From Pegethrix bostrychoides GSE-TBD4-15B (lineage in GTDB: Bacteria > Cyanobacteriota > Cyanobacteriia > Elainellales > Elainellaceae), in NCBI GenBank assembly GCA_019359155.1, contig JAHHHV010000020.1, positions 1-48,787 on the forward strand: DNA of 48,787 nt, read 5' to 3'. The position numbers were made by a program, and so were the translations under genes. The notes below the pieces were generated by a model. The model ran no database searches, was not told the DNA's origin, and worked only from the letters and a program-made list of their open reading frames with translations. Positions 15,315-23,434 of the stretch are shown in pieces; position 1 is the first letter of the stretch; each line of letters starts with the position of its first letter.

Positions 15315-16971
15315 ATGGGTTGTGCAATAGGCAGTCGCTGCCAATGCGAAACCAGCGATAGCCATAGCCACTCAGCGCAATTTCGCTAGCCGTATCTTGA
15401 ACTAGTTCGTAGGCTTGATCCTCAAATACTTCGGTGAGCGGTTGCGGCTGCGCTTGGGACTCAAGCGAAAATTTAAGCGAAATGGAGCAGGCTGTTTTGG
15501 AGAGATTATGTACTGCTATAACGCTGCCTCTTTTTCCCTGGCAGCAGTGAGCCAATACGCTCGGATGATTGGTTTCGATAATTTGCCAGGTTCCCCAGCC
15601 AAATTCTGGGCATTCTTTACGCATCCGAATCGCGCGCTCCATCCAGTTCAGCAGCGAGTCTGGGTTACGACGTTGATTGATTACATTGAGATGCTGATAG
15701 TCAAACGGCGCTTGGGTAATTACAGGCCGAACTAGTGGTTGAGAGGCAGCGGAGAAGCCAGCATTTTCTGCTGCCGACCACTGCATTGGCGTTCGCGTCG
15801 CATTACGCTCTGCCAGCGAGAGATCTTCGCCCATGCCAATCTCTTCGCCATAAAACAGCACAGGCGTTCCGGGCAGCGTGAACATTAAACTATAGGCCAG
15901 CCGAACTCGCCGAGAGTCACCTTGAACCATTGGGGGAAACCGGCGACGAATGCCACGATCATAGATCCACATATCTTCTTCAGGCGCAAACTGAACGCGA
16001 ACCTCTGCCTGCTCAGCATCGCTCAGCTTATCCAGCGATAGCTCGTCATGATTGCGAATAAAATGCGCCCACTGTCCCGTTTCAGGAATTGCGGGGGAGG
16101 CGGTTAGTCCAGCAATGATTGGCGCAGCTTGTTCTCGCACAAAGGCCAGCATCATCTGCTGGTTAACGACAAAGTTAAATAGCATCTGCATCTTGTCGCC
16201 ATCGCCAAAATAATCAGGCACTTTGTCCATCGTCACGTTCGCTTCGGCCAAGAGGATTGCATCACCGCGCCGCCAAGATAGGAAGCTGCGGATTTCCTTC
16301 AGGTAGAGATAGGGATCTTTAACGTGAGCATCTTCTTCGATCCCCCTCAACTCAATCAAAAACGGTACAGCATCAATGCGGAATCCAGAGATTCCTAACT
16401 CAAGCCAGAACCCCATAATCTTGCAGATCTCTTCACGGACTGCGAGATTGGCAATATTTAGATCTGCCTGATGCTCATAAAATCGATGAAAATAGTAAGC
16501 TTTGGCCTCTTCGCTGTAGGTCCAAGTGCTTTCCTGTACGCCCGGGAAGATGATTCCCTCTTCGGCATCTGCTGGTTTTGTTTCTGACCAGACATAGTAG
16601 TCGCGGTACTGAGAGTGCCTGTCTTTGCAAGCCGCTTGGAACCAGGGATGATCAATAGACGTATGATTTACTACTAAGTCGATAATCACCCGCATTCCGC
16701 GGTCGTTGGCCTGTCGCGCAAACTCAACAAAATCACCCAGCGTCCCCAATCGCGGGTCAACACTGTAGTAGTCGGTGATATCGTAGCCGTTATCGCGATT
16801 GGGCGTGGGGTAGAACGGCATGAGCCAGATGCAGGTGATCCCCAAGCCAGCAATATAGTCTAGCCGCCGCGTGAGTCCTTCAAAGTCGCCAACGCCGTCA
16901 CCATTGGAGTCCATGTAGGTTTCGACATCCAGACAGTAGATGACAGCGTTCTTATACCATAGGTTCAGCAT
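15313..16971 (-). CDS. GH13 alpha-glucosidase / trehalose synthase-like enzyme
   Basis: Glycoside hydrolase family 13 enzyme acting on alpha-glucosides; closest in style to trehalose synthases and oligo-glucosidases (WYKNAVIYCLDVETYMDSNG, then DGVGDFEGL). From the ATG at 16971 the protein has 552 residues. Nucleophile Asp200 (GFRIDAVPF), acid/base Glu243 (ILLAEANV) and transition-state Asp309 (FIRNHDE) are present, as is VVNHTS of region I. Specificity cannot be settled by eye. The frame opens 36 codons earlier at a TTG inside the neighbouring gene, but the family start is MLNLWYKNA, leaving a 61-base gap. Likely an operon with the upstream gene. Confidence 0.9.
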   Translation of the reverse strand: MLNLWYKNAVIYCLDVETYMDSNGDGVGDFEGLTRRLDYIAGLGITCIWLMPFYPTPNRDNGYDITDYYSVDPRLGTLGDFVEFARQANDRGMRVIIDLVVNHTSIDHPWFQAACKDRHSQYRDYYVWSETKPADAEEGIIFPGVQESTWTYSEEAKAYYFHRFYEHQADLNIANLAVREEICKIMGFWLELGISGFRIDAVPFLIELRGIEEDAHVKDPYLYLKEIRSFLSWRRGDAILLAEANVTMDKVPDYFGDGDKMQMLFNFVVNQQMMLAFVREQAAPIIAGLTASPAIPETGQWAHFIRNHDELSLDKLSDAEQAEVRVQFAPEEDMWIYDRGIRRRFPPMVQGDSRRVRLAYSLMFTLPGTPVLFYGEEIGMGEDLSLAERNATRTPMQWSAAENAGFSAASQPLVRPVITQAPFDYQHLNVINQRRNPDSLLNWMERAIRMRKECPEFGWGTWQIIETNHPSVLAHCCQGKRGSVIAVHNLSKTACSISLKFSLESQAQPQPLTEVFEDQAYELVQDTASEIALSGYGYRWFRIGSDCLLHNP

Positions 16972-17032
16972 GTTCTCACGCAGATAATTGAATAGGCCAG
17001 CAATCGGTTCGTTATCCCTCGCTAGGAATCGG

Positions 17033-17548
17033 CTAGGCGTTGGTCGGCTCGCTATAGCCCTGTAGGTTCTCAGGTTCAAACTGGCGCAGGATCGAGGTGG
17101 CGCGGTGCGTTAGTTCTTCACTTCCCTTAACTACAAGCAAGTACTTGCCTGCATTTAGTCGGTTACGGTAGGGCAGAGCGTCTCCGCTGCCTGCTGTTAG
17201 CCCCACACCGCCGCCAACTAGATATGCACCTAGTCCGCCGGATGCAGCCCCTAGCAGTCCTCCAATGATGTGGTTGCCGACGGGTGGAATTGCCGCTGAA
17301 ATCTCAATGCCGCTGAGCAGGTTGAACGCAAATCCTGCCGCAAAGCCAAATGGCACAGTCCAGTAGGCTAAATCAGCTGCACCTCTGCGAGCCTGCTGAT
17401 TTGGATCAATTAGTCCATATTCATCAGCACTCTTGTAGCCACTACCCAGAATGTCAATCTGACTATCTGCCAAGCCTGCCTGTTCTAGAGCTGAGTAGGC
17501 TGCTTCAGCCTGAACTCGATTTGATAAGACTGCAATCAAATAATTCAT
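17033..17548 (-). CDS. Conserved cyanobacterial protein with glycine-zipper membrane segment
   Basis: A 171-residue protein. The N-terminal part (MNYLIAVLSNRVQAEAAYSA) looks like a small alpha/beta ACT-like module as in general stress protein 17M. Two glycine-rich hydrophobic stretches follow (FGFAAGFAFNLLSG, and about 97-117, GLLGAASGGLGAYLVGGGVG) of glycine-zipper type, then a conserved YRNRLNAGKYLLVVKG motif. No enzymatic motif is visible. The family is familiar in cyanobacteria but uncharacterised; a stress or membrane-associated role is a guess. The start has aaggt nine bases upstream. It probably forms an operon with the GH13 gene 61 bases downstream. Confidence 0.75.
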   Translation of the reverse strand: MNYLIAVLSNRVQAEAAYSALEQAGLADSQIDILGSGYKSADEYGLIDPNQQARRGAADLAYWTVPFGFAAGFAFNLLSGIEISAAIPPVGNHIIGGLLGAASGGLGAYLVGGGVGLTAGSGDALPYRNRLNAGKYLLVVKGSEELTHRATSILRQFEPENLQGYSEPTNA

Positions 17549-17956
17549 AGTAGTTTTACCTTATTCTTGGCTTTATCTGATTCGCGGCCACTTAATTCTC
17601 GGCTGATATGATTTAATTCAACTCACAGGTATCAACGAAGTTAATTGCGGATATTGCAAAAAGATAAAAATCAGAATGCCTTGAGCTGTCGCCAATCAAA
17701 GCCGCCGAACTATCGTCTGAGTTGATCCCTTAAATCAGCATAACGCTCCCATCCATACAATACGAAATCGACTGCTAGAATCACCTCTACCCAAAGCATG
17801 AGACTGAAGCTGCCAGCGCTATATGTAAATCATGCAAATCTCAGCTCTGGATCGCTGACTGCATCTGACTATATCTAAAGCGAGATACGGGTTGAATCAA
17901 TGCTCTGTTAGGATGCAAAAAATTAAGATGCAAAAAATCTGGAGAAAAAGAGAAAC
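17549..17956. other. Divergent intergenic region
   Basis: Should contain promoters for the glycine-zipper gene and the stress-protein gene. Visible is a 15-base-period tandem duplication (ggatgcaaaaaat / agatgcaaaaaat) at 17911-17939, just before the ribosome-binding region of the rightward gene. No other element recognised. Confidence 0.4.
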
Positions 17957-18472
17957 ATGACGACTACTGTAGATCATGCTGCACATGAAGCAAGCTTGCA
18001 AAAGCTGCGGGAAATGGTTAAGGAAATAGACTTCTGTATGCTGACAACCGTTAGAGCTGATGGTGGCCTGCATAGCCGCCCTATGTCGGTCAACGGTGAA
18101 ATTGAGCAGAACGGCGACCTTTGGTTCTTTACCTATGCTGATTCTCCAAAAGTCGCAGAAGTAGACCATGTAGAGCAGGTTAACGTTAGCTTTTCTGCAC
18201 CTGGAAAGCAGCAGTATATTTCGATGTCGGGCAAGGCGCATCTTGTGCGAGATCGAGCTAAAATGCAGCAGCTTTGGAAGCCCGAACTAAAAGCTTGGTT
18301 TCCGAAAGAGCTAGATGAACCCGAAATCGCCTTGCTGAAAGTATCAGTTGAAACCGCTGAATACTGGGATTCGCCAGCGGGCTGGGTCGCCAAAACGCTG
18401 GGCTTCGTCAAGGCAGCTGCAACAGGCGAGCAGGCAAGCAGCGGCGAAAACGAGAAGCTTAACCTGAAGTGA
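17957..18472 (+). CDS. Pyridoxamine 5'-phosphate oxidase-like FMN-binding stress protein
   Basis: Split-barrel flavin-binding fold of the general stress protein 26 group (171 aa). Recognisable segments are CMLTTVRADGGLHSRPM at residues about 28-44, DLWFFTYADSPKVAEV and VNVSFSAPGKQQYISMSGKA. Proteins of this group bind FMN or related cofactors and are induced by stress; the reaction is usually unknown. The ATG follows ggagaaaaagag. The C-terminal tail is low complexity (TGEQASSGENEK). Monocistronic. Confidence 0.88.
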   Translation: MTTTVDHAAHEASLQKLREMVKEIDFCMLTTVRADGGLHSRPMSVNGEIEQNGDLWFFTYADSPKVAEVDHVEQVNVSFSAPGKQQYISMSGKAHLVRDRAKMQQLWKPELKAWFPKELDEPEIALLKVSVETAEYWDSPAGWVAKTLGFVKAAATGEQASSGENEKLNLK

Positions 18473-18497
18473 GCGAAAGTCCAATTTATTCATAAAT

Positions 18498-19526
18498 CTA
18501 CGGCCAAATCTGCCCTTGAACCTGCTCTAAACTCAGGGCAACCGCCTCCATATGATAGAAAAAGCTCAGGAAGCGACGCAGTTCGACGGGCGAACTAGCC
18601 AGCTGCATTTGAAGCTGATCGAGTCGGGCACTGGCGCTGACCAACAGCGGCTTTAGCTCAACTGCAATATTGGCATTGGGCTGTGGCACTGCCTCAGACA
18701 TGACTTGCAGCTTCAGCATTGTGGCATCTGCTAGCTGATCTAGCTCTGCTAATCGAAGCTGCGGCTCCGCAGATCCCGCTTGAGCGATCTGATCCATAGC
18801 CTGGACATGATCCCAAATCTGGTGCAGCGTCATGTCCCAACTCGCAGCCAGCCGCAGCATCTGGTGTTGTTCCAGCAGGGCCTCTTGCCAGAGCGGTTCA
18901 ATATGGCGAATCAGTTTCACAATTCGGATATTGCAATCTATCGCAGCGAGTGCTTGGTAGTCTCCGACAAGATAGCCTTGAATGCTCAGATAGTAAAACT
19001 GACGCAGTTCCAGCAGCATTTGGCACAGATCTTGGCGCAGGCTGGCTTTGGCTTGAGAAGGCCAGAGCAGGTCATCGACTAAGTTACCAACAATGATGCC
19101 GATTGACAGGGCGACAAACTGACTGGCTGCGACTCTCCAAGGCTGGTCGTTACTATGGAGCGTCAGAGAGATGGCCGCCACATATCCAGCGGCTCCCTTG
19201 ATTCCCGGCAAGCCTAGCCAATGACTGACAAATACCGCGCCGCTAACCGACAGAAACAGCGCGGTTACGGAACCGCCTAGCAGCTGATAGCATCCAGCTC
19301 CAATCAAAGTGCCAATCAGCGTCCCCTTGATTCGATTGAGGCTGGTTTGAATGGTCGAGCCGCGTGTCTGCCCCATCACTAAGACAGGAGCAATCGAGGC
19401 GGAAAATGCGTAGCCTAAGTTGAGAAATTGCACCAGCAACGTAGCTACGCTGGATGCTATCCCCAGCTTTAGCGCCACCTTTCCCCAAGCCTGTAGCTCT
19501 GGTCTCAGCGGTATCTTTAGCGACAT
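18498..19526 (-). CDS. FUSC / aromatic acid exporter family membrane protein
   Basis: The N-terminal half has about five to six membrane segments with the family pattern (LKLGIASSVATLLVQFLNLG, then SASIAPVLVMGQTRGSTIQT and RIKGTLIGTLIGAG); the C-terminal half is a cytoplasmic helical domain. This is the FUSC/ArAE (DUF939-like) layout linked to export of aromatic acids or to unknown substrates. I use the ATG at 19526 (MSLKIPLRPELQAWGKVALK), 10 bases after the upstream gene stops. A start at 19586 would overlap that gene by 50 bases and adds 20 residues. Co-transcribed with the small membrane protein upstream. Confidence 0.85.
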   Translation of the reverse strand: MSLKIPLRPELQAWGKVALKLGIASSVATLLVQFLNLGYAFSASIAPVLVMGQTRGSTIQTSLNRIKGTLIGTLIGAGCYQLLGGSVTALFLSVSGAVFVSHWLGLPGIKGAAGYVAAISLTLHSNDQPWRVAASQFVALSIGIIVGNLVDDLLWPSQAKASLRQDLCQMLLELRQFYYLSIQGYLVGDYQALAAIDCNIRIVKLIRHIEPLWQEALLEQHQMLRLAASWDMTLHQIWDHVQAMDQIAQAGSAEPQLRLAELDQLADATMLKLQVMSEAVPQPNANIAVELKPLLVSASARLDQLQMQLASSPVELRRFLSFFYHMEAVALSLEQVQGQIWP

Positions 19527-19536
19527 TCTATTCAGG

Positions 19537-19773
19537 CTAGTAGCCGAACTTTTGCCAGAGACTCTGAGCAAATCGAGTTGCGTCATTCAGCAGCTCAGCG
19601 GGCGTGATGCCAAAGACAAACTGCACCACGATTGCCACAATTGCCAGCGTGATGATCGAACCAATCACTGTCCGCAGAATCCGAAACAGAAAGCTGAAAA
19701 TTACCATTGAGGTGACCAGTGCCGCTACCAGCAGCAGCCAGTCTGAAGCTTTATCAAGCGAGATTCCGTCCAT
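19537..19773 (-). CDS. Small two-segment membrane protein
   Basis: A 78-residue protein with two hydrophobic segments (about 12-31, DWLLLVAALVTSMVIFSFLF, and 36-54, VIGSIITLAIVAIVVQFVFG), ending in a short amphipathic helix (PAELLNDATRFAQSLWQKFG). I do not recognise the family beyond being a conserved-looking cyanobacterial small protein. Tight spacing to the FUSC gene suggests an operon and perhaps a joint role in the membrane. Confidence 0.7.
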   Translation of the reverse strand: MDGISLDKASDWLLLVAALVTSMVIFSFLFRILRTVIGSIITLAIVAIVVQFVFGITPAELLNDATRFAQSLWQKFGY

Positions 19774-19843
19774 TTGTATAATTCCAGTTTAGGGAGGTGG
19801 TATTGAGAGTTGATTGAGAGCTGTAAGTGAGGATTGACGTGAG

Positions 19844-19870
19844 CCTGCTGAACTGAACCTGCTGAACTGA
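19844..19870. repeat. 14-bp-period tandem duplication
   Basis: Two copies of cctgctgaactga (19844-19856 and 19858-19870), downstream of pxcA and upstream of the small membrane gene on the minus strand. Confidence 0.85.
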
Positions 19871-19902
19871 GCCAGCGTTCTTAGAATAGCGCTGAAGCCC
19901 GT

Positions 19903-21480
19903 TCAAGTGTTCATCCGCTCGTAAATGGCAGACGTAGAAGGGGAATAGCGCGTTAGATAGGTGAAGATCCAGAACTTGATGCAGGAATCAATAATTACCG
20001 GCACGGTTGCAATAAAGGTCTTGATTGCCGCTTGATTTTCGGGTAGGCCAAAATGCTGCGCCAAGCTCTCTAGGATTACGTCCCAGCCTTCAGCCGAGTG
20101 AAAGCCGACGAACATATCGGTGACCAAAATAAACAAAAAGACTTTGCTAGCATCGTTGAGGCTGAGGAAGGCGCGGTTCGAGAATCCTTGAATTGCCGAG
20201 ACTCGATTCCGGTTGAAGACCACCAGCCCCAGAAAAGTTAGGAGCGCAACGCTGTCAGCAATCACGTTTCGCAGTCCGTATAGCTGTTTGCGCCTTGCCT
20301 CTTTCCACAGCTCAAGCGCCTTCTCTTGCAGCGCCTGCTGTTCTAGATCGGCCTGCACGTCGATCCAGCCAGAGCCAACGACTAGACTGCTGAATTGACC
20401 GGGCTGCATACTCAGCATATCTTTGAGCATTGCGGCTGAGTTCCTTCCAAAGATCGCCTTAGCAATCACCTCTTCAGATTCAGAAGATTCTTGTGGAGAT
20501 TTCTCCTGCTCTTCTTCAATCACAGCTTTCGCCAGCAGTCGCTTGATCTCCAGCTCTTCTCGGTAGTCTTTAAATTCTTCTAGGAACTCCTGTTCCACTT
20601 CCCGGCTCAGCTCAACTTTTGAAGGATTGCGGTCAAAGTATCTCCCGAAAACTGGCCCTAGAATCAGATGCTTAGTGACGGTCTGCACCAGTAGCGGCAC
20701 CAGCAGCAGAATCAGCAGCCAGCGCACTGCCATTCGGTTTTGCGAGCGCCGCACCCGCAGCTCCTGAATCACTTCCTGCTCATACTGCGGGGTGAACTCT
20801 TTACTAATCGTCTTTGCGCCTCCAAACAGTCGCATACTGCTAGGCGCTCTTGATTTAACCGACTTGGACTGACTGACCACAGTTTTAATGGGGCGAGCTG
20901 CATCAGGCTGTGTCGGCGAGGCTGGGGCGGGCACCAACTCCACTTTTGTCGAGGTCGTTTCCTGCTCTGAGCCTAAGCCAGCTCCGGCTGGATTGATGAT
21001 TGCATTTAGATTGGACGATGGAAGCTGACTATCTTGAACCTGACTGGTTTCAGGCGGCAGCGATCCAAACAGGCTTTCAATCTGGCGATACTTGCTGACC
21101 ACCGACTCGATAAAGGCGAGCTTTTCGATGACAGCCTGTTCGGGTTGCAGTGACTCAGGTGGTACTGACTCAGGCGGTATTGATCCAGGCGGCAGCCCCG
21201 GATCTCGTGAGTCATGCAGCGCCTCCTGGTTGACCAAAAAACCTGAGAGCCGAAACTTGAACAAGCTAGAGCGAATCCGCAGCAGCTCTCGATCCAGCTG
21301 GGTGCGAAAATAGTCGGTGACCGTTTTGCCGACTTCGGGCTGCACCATAATCGGCTGACTGCCAAAATGCTGCTCCTCGATTGCTTTAATGGTCAGCGCC
21401 CCTTGATAGGCTGTTTCCAGTGAATCTAGGGCGGATTGACCAATCCAGCGGTTAACTTGACTCAGGCTCCAGGGTTTCAT
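19903..21480 (-). CDS. pxcA: Proton extrusion protein PxcA (CemA-like)
   Basis: Homologue of plastid CemA and cyanobacterial PxcA, needed for light-induced sodium-dependent proton extrusion at the cytoplasmic membrane. The C-terminal half carries the CemA domain: an acidic region (VEQEFLEEFKDYREELEIKR) between membrane segments, first segment WLLILLLVPLLVQTVTKHLI, and the ending FIATVPVIIDSCIKFWIFTY. The N-terminal half (FRTQLDRELLRIRSSLFKFR) is the PxcA-specific cytosolic part. At 525 residues it is longer than typical (about 420-470), mainly because of a low-complexity linker at residues about 96-200 that includes a PPES repeat from a 15-bp triplication at 21151-21195. Confidence 0.93.
   Translation of the reverse strand: MKPWSLSQVNRWIGQSALDSLETAYQGALTIKAIEEQHFGSQPIMVQPEVGKTVTDYFRTQLDRELLRIRSSLFKFRLSGFLVNQEALHDSRDPGLPPGSIPPESVPPESLQPEQAVIEKLAFIESVVSKYRQIESLFGSLPPETSQVQDSQLPSSNLNAIINPAGAGLGSEQETTSTKVELVPAPASPTQPDAARPIKTVVSQSKSVKSRAPSSMRLFGGAKTISKEFTPQYEQEVIQELRVRRSQNRMAVRWLLILLLVPLLVQTVTKHLILGPVFGRYFDRNPSKVELSREVEQEFLEEFKDYREELEIKRLLAKAVIEEEQEKSPQESSESEEVIAKAIFGRNSAAMLKDMLSMQPGQFSSLVVGSGWIDVQADLEQQALQEKALELWKEARRKQLYGLRNVIADSVALLTFLGLVVFNRNRVSAIQGFSNRAFLSLNDASKVFLFILVTDMFVGFHSAEGWDVILESLAQHFGLPENQAAIKTFIATVPVIIDSCIKFWIFTYLTRYSPSTSAIYERMNT
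21151..21195. repeat. 15-bp in-frame triplication inside pxcA
   Basis: Three tandem units of tga[c/t][t/c]cagg[t/c]gg[t/c]a-type sequence encode PPGSI-PPESV-PPESL in the variable linker. Confidence 0.85.
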
Positions 21481-21757
21481 AACCGTGTCGTGTTGCGGGT
21501 AAGGCGTAAGGGGATGAGAGCTTTTACATTGTGGCTCTGGGGCTTGGGCATTTGGGGCTTGAGCGAAAGCACCTCAGGCAGTCCGGCAGAGTCATCCGCA
21601 GTAAACAAGATTTTCAGGTAAACTGCTGTCAAAGAAATCACCTAATGTCAATCTGCTCAAACTACCGTATTCATGGCATTTTGTCGAAACTGTTCTAGCA
21701 AGACGATTCTATTGGGATCATTGAGGCTGCACCCAGATTAGCCTATAGCATTCAGGC

Positions 21758-23263
21758 TTAATTCTTCAAGCTGGGCTGCTCCAGTGCGTCTGCGCTCAGC
21801 GGTTCAAACTGGAGCAGCCCATAAACATCTGCATTGTCAGCGGGCTGAGCCTGAGCGTGAGAGGCTAGATTTTGCCGAAATGTTGGTAAATCAAGCGCGA
21901 GCACCTCAGCAGCAGGCTCAATGTAGAGCGCACCTCCCTTGCCCTGTCCGGCTTGAGTCGCTATTGCCTGATTCTCCTCAAACTGGACATCTTGCAGCAC
22001 CAAATACCCAGAGCGGATATAGACTGCGCCGCCGCTGGCGTTGGCGGCGAGTCTGCTGCCCGCCAGCCGCATCTGTCCCTGACTGCCGGGATAGCCCAGA
22101 TTGCTGCCAAAGCTGCCCTCACCGCCTGCCCCGCCTGCTCCACCTACTCCACCCGCCGCGCTCAGCGACTGCGCCTTGCCGCCCTTGCCGCCGTTGCCCG
22201 CGTTGCCAATGCCGCCAAAGCCGCTGCCGCCGCTAAAAACCGCCGTGCCAATCCCGCCCTGGTCGTCCCAGACGTTGAGGTTCCGAAACAGGCCAATCCC
22301 GCCATCGCCGCCGTCGCCGCCGTCGCCACCATCACCCCCATCTTGGCCTCCTTCGCCGCCCTCGCCGCCGTTGCCTGCATTGCCAAGGCCGCCGATGCCA
22401 CCGCCACCTGCGAAGGCAATGCTGCCGATGCCGCCAATGCCGATGCCGCTCACGCCAGCCACTGCGCCCCGATTGGCTCGATAGCGCGTCTGGCTGCTGT
22501 CAATCTGCACCCCGTCGGCTTCCAGGTCGAGCTGATCCAGGCTTGGAAAACTGATACCGTTGATGCCGACGATGCCGCCCCGGTTGACATCAAAATTGGT
22601 TTTGTCGGCCTGAATTCGGGCTTGCAGATCCTGCCCGCTGCGCTGCGGCTGCTCTGGCAGCGTGCCGCCAACCGCCCGATTATGCTGAAACCGCAGATGC
22701 TCTAGTCTGACTTGACCGCCGTTGATCAGCAGTCCTGCTCCCTCAGCCGCTCCCTCAGCTGCCCCCTCAGCCTCAGCGGTGCCCAGAGCCAAGCCGTCGG
22801 TAATGACTAGGTGTTGCAGCGTGACGTGACCGCGCTCAATGGTGAGGATGCGATGGGCATTTTCGCCGCTGATGCTGCTGCCCGTTGGAGCACCCGCCAA
22901 GGTTATATCGCTACTCAGGCTGGGCAGACTGCTGCGGAGCCGAATCGGCTGCTGAATTTGTCCCAAATCGATTAGGTTAGCATTCGGGTTGAGGTTGGCT
23001 TGTTCAATCGCCCAGCGCAACGAGCCTTCGCCCGCATCTGCCGCAGTCGTGACCTGGATGACCTGCTGCTGCTGAGGCTGCTGCTTGGGCTGAGCTGCCA
23101 GTGGGGCGGCAGTCGCAGGCGGGCTAGCGATTACTAAACAGACCGCGAAACAGACCGCTAAGCAAACTGCTAAATACCCTGCTAAATGCACTGCCAACTC
23201 AGCCCTCAAACAGCCGATGACTCGGCGGAACAGCGGCTCTGACAATCTAGAATGCTGCGCCAT
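21758..23263 (-). CDS. Secreted glycine-rich beta-helix protein
   Basis: A 501-residue exported protein. A hydrophobic signal region made of AVCLAVCFAVCLV-type repeats (residues about 24-52) is followed by the opening typical of polymorphic-membrane-protein/beta-helix adhesins (VTTAADAGEGSLRWAIEQAN) and strands such as ILTIERGHVTLQHLVITDG. The centre (about 255-390) is strikingly glycine-rich, with GGDGGDGGDGGDGGIGLF and GGIGNAGNGGKGGK runs resembling PGRS sequences, then more beta-helix coils (GGAVYIRSGYLVLQDVQFEE). No autotransporter barrel is visible. Likely surface-exposed or released; function unknown. Antisense frames across the glycine-rich part are artefacts. Confidence 0.8.
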   Translation of the reverse strand: MAQHSRLSEPLFRRVIGCLRAELAVHLAGYLAVCLAVCFAVCLVIASPPATAAPLAAQPKQQPQQQQVIQVTTAADAGEGSLRWAIEQANLNPNANLIDLGQIQQPIRLRSSLPSLSSDITLAGAPTGSSISGENAHRILTIERGHVTLQHLVITDGLALGTAEAEGAAEGAAEGAGLLINGGQVRLEHLRFQHNRAVGGTLPEQPQRSGQDLQARIQADKTNFDVNRGGIVGINGISFPSLDQLDLEADGVQIDSSQTRYRANRGAVAGVSGIGIGGIGSIAFAGGGGIGGLGNAGNGGEGGEGGQDGGDGGDGGDGGDGGIGLFRNLNVWDDQGGIGTAVFSGGSGFGGIGNAGNGGKGGKAQSLSAAGGVGGAGGAGGEGSFGSNLGYPGSQGQMRLAGSRLAANASGGAVYIRSGYLVLQDVQFEENQAIATQAGQGKGGALYIEPAAEVLALDLPTFRQNLASHAQAQPADNADVYGLLQFEPLSADALEQPSLKN

Positions 23264-23360
23264 TTGTAACGATGCTGTTTAAAGCTCTCAAGCAACCAAA
23301 ATAGTGTCATTAAAGCAGATTGTCTCTCAAAAAAGATATAGCTTGACGGAGATTCTGCCG

Positions 23361-23414
23361 TCTTGGTTTTCTGCCTTGGTTTTCTGCCTTGGTTTTCTGC
23401 CTTAGTTTTTCTGC
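23361..23414. repeat. 13-bp tandem repeat, about four copies
   Basis: cttggttttctgc occurs three times perfectly and once with two changes, directly in tandem, 21 bases downstream (minus strand) of the MFS stop. The period of 13 bases excludes a coding origin. Confidence 0.95.
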
Positions 23415-23434
23415 ATCGGTGGCTGAGCTGCGAG

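Noticed and set aside
21953-22705. 250-codon open frame antisense to the glycine-rich gene, plus a second one at 22101-22484
   Set aside because: Open only because the GGN repeat has no stops on the other strand (Ala/Pro-rich translation). The minus-strand frame has the signal peptide and beta-helix motifs.
23361-23414. Regular 13-bp repeat considered as a CRISPR-like array
   Set aside because: Units are directly in tandem without spacers, far too short for CRISPR, and there are no cas genes.
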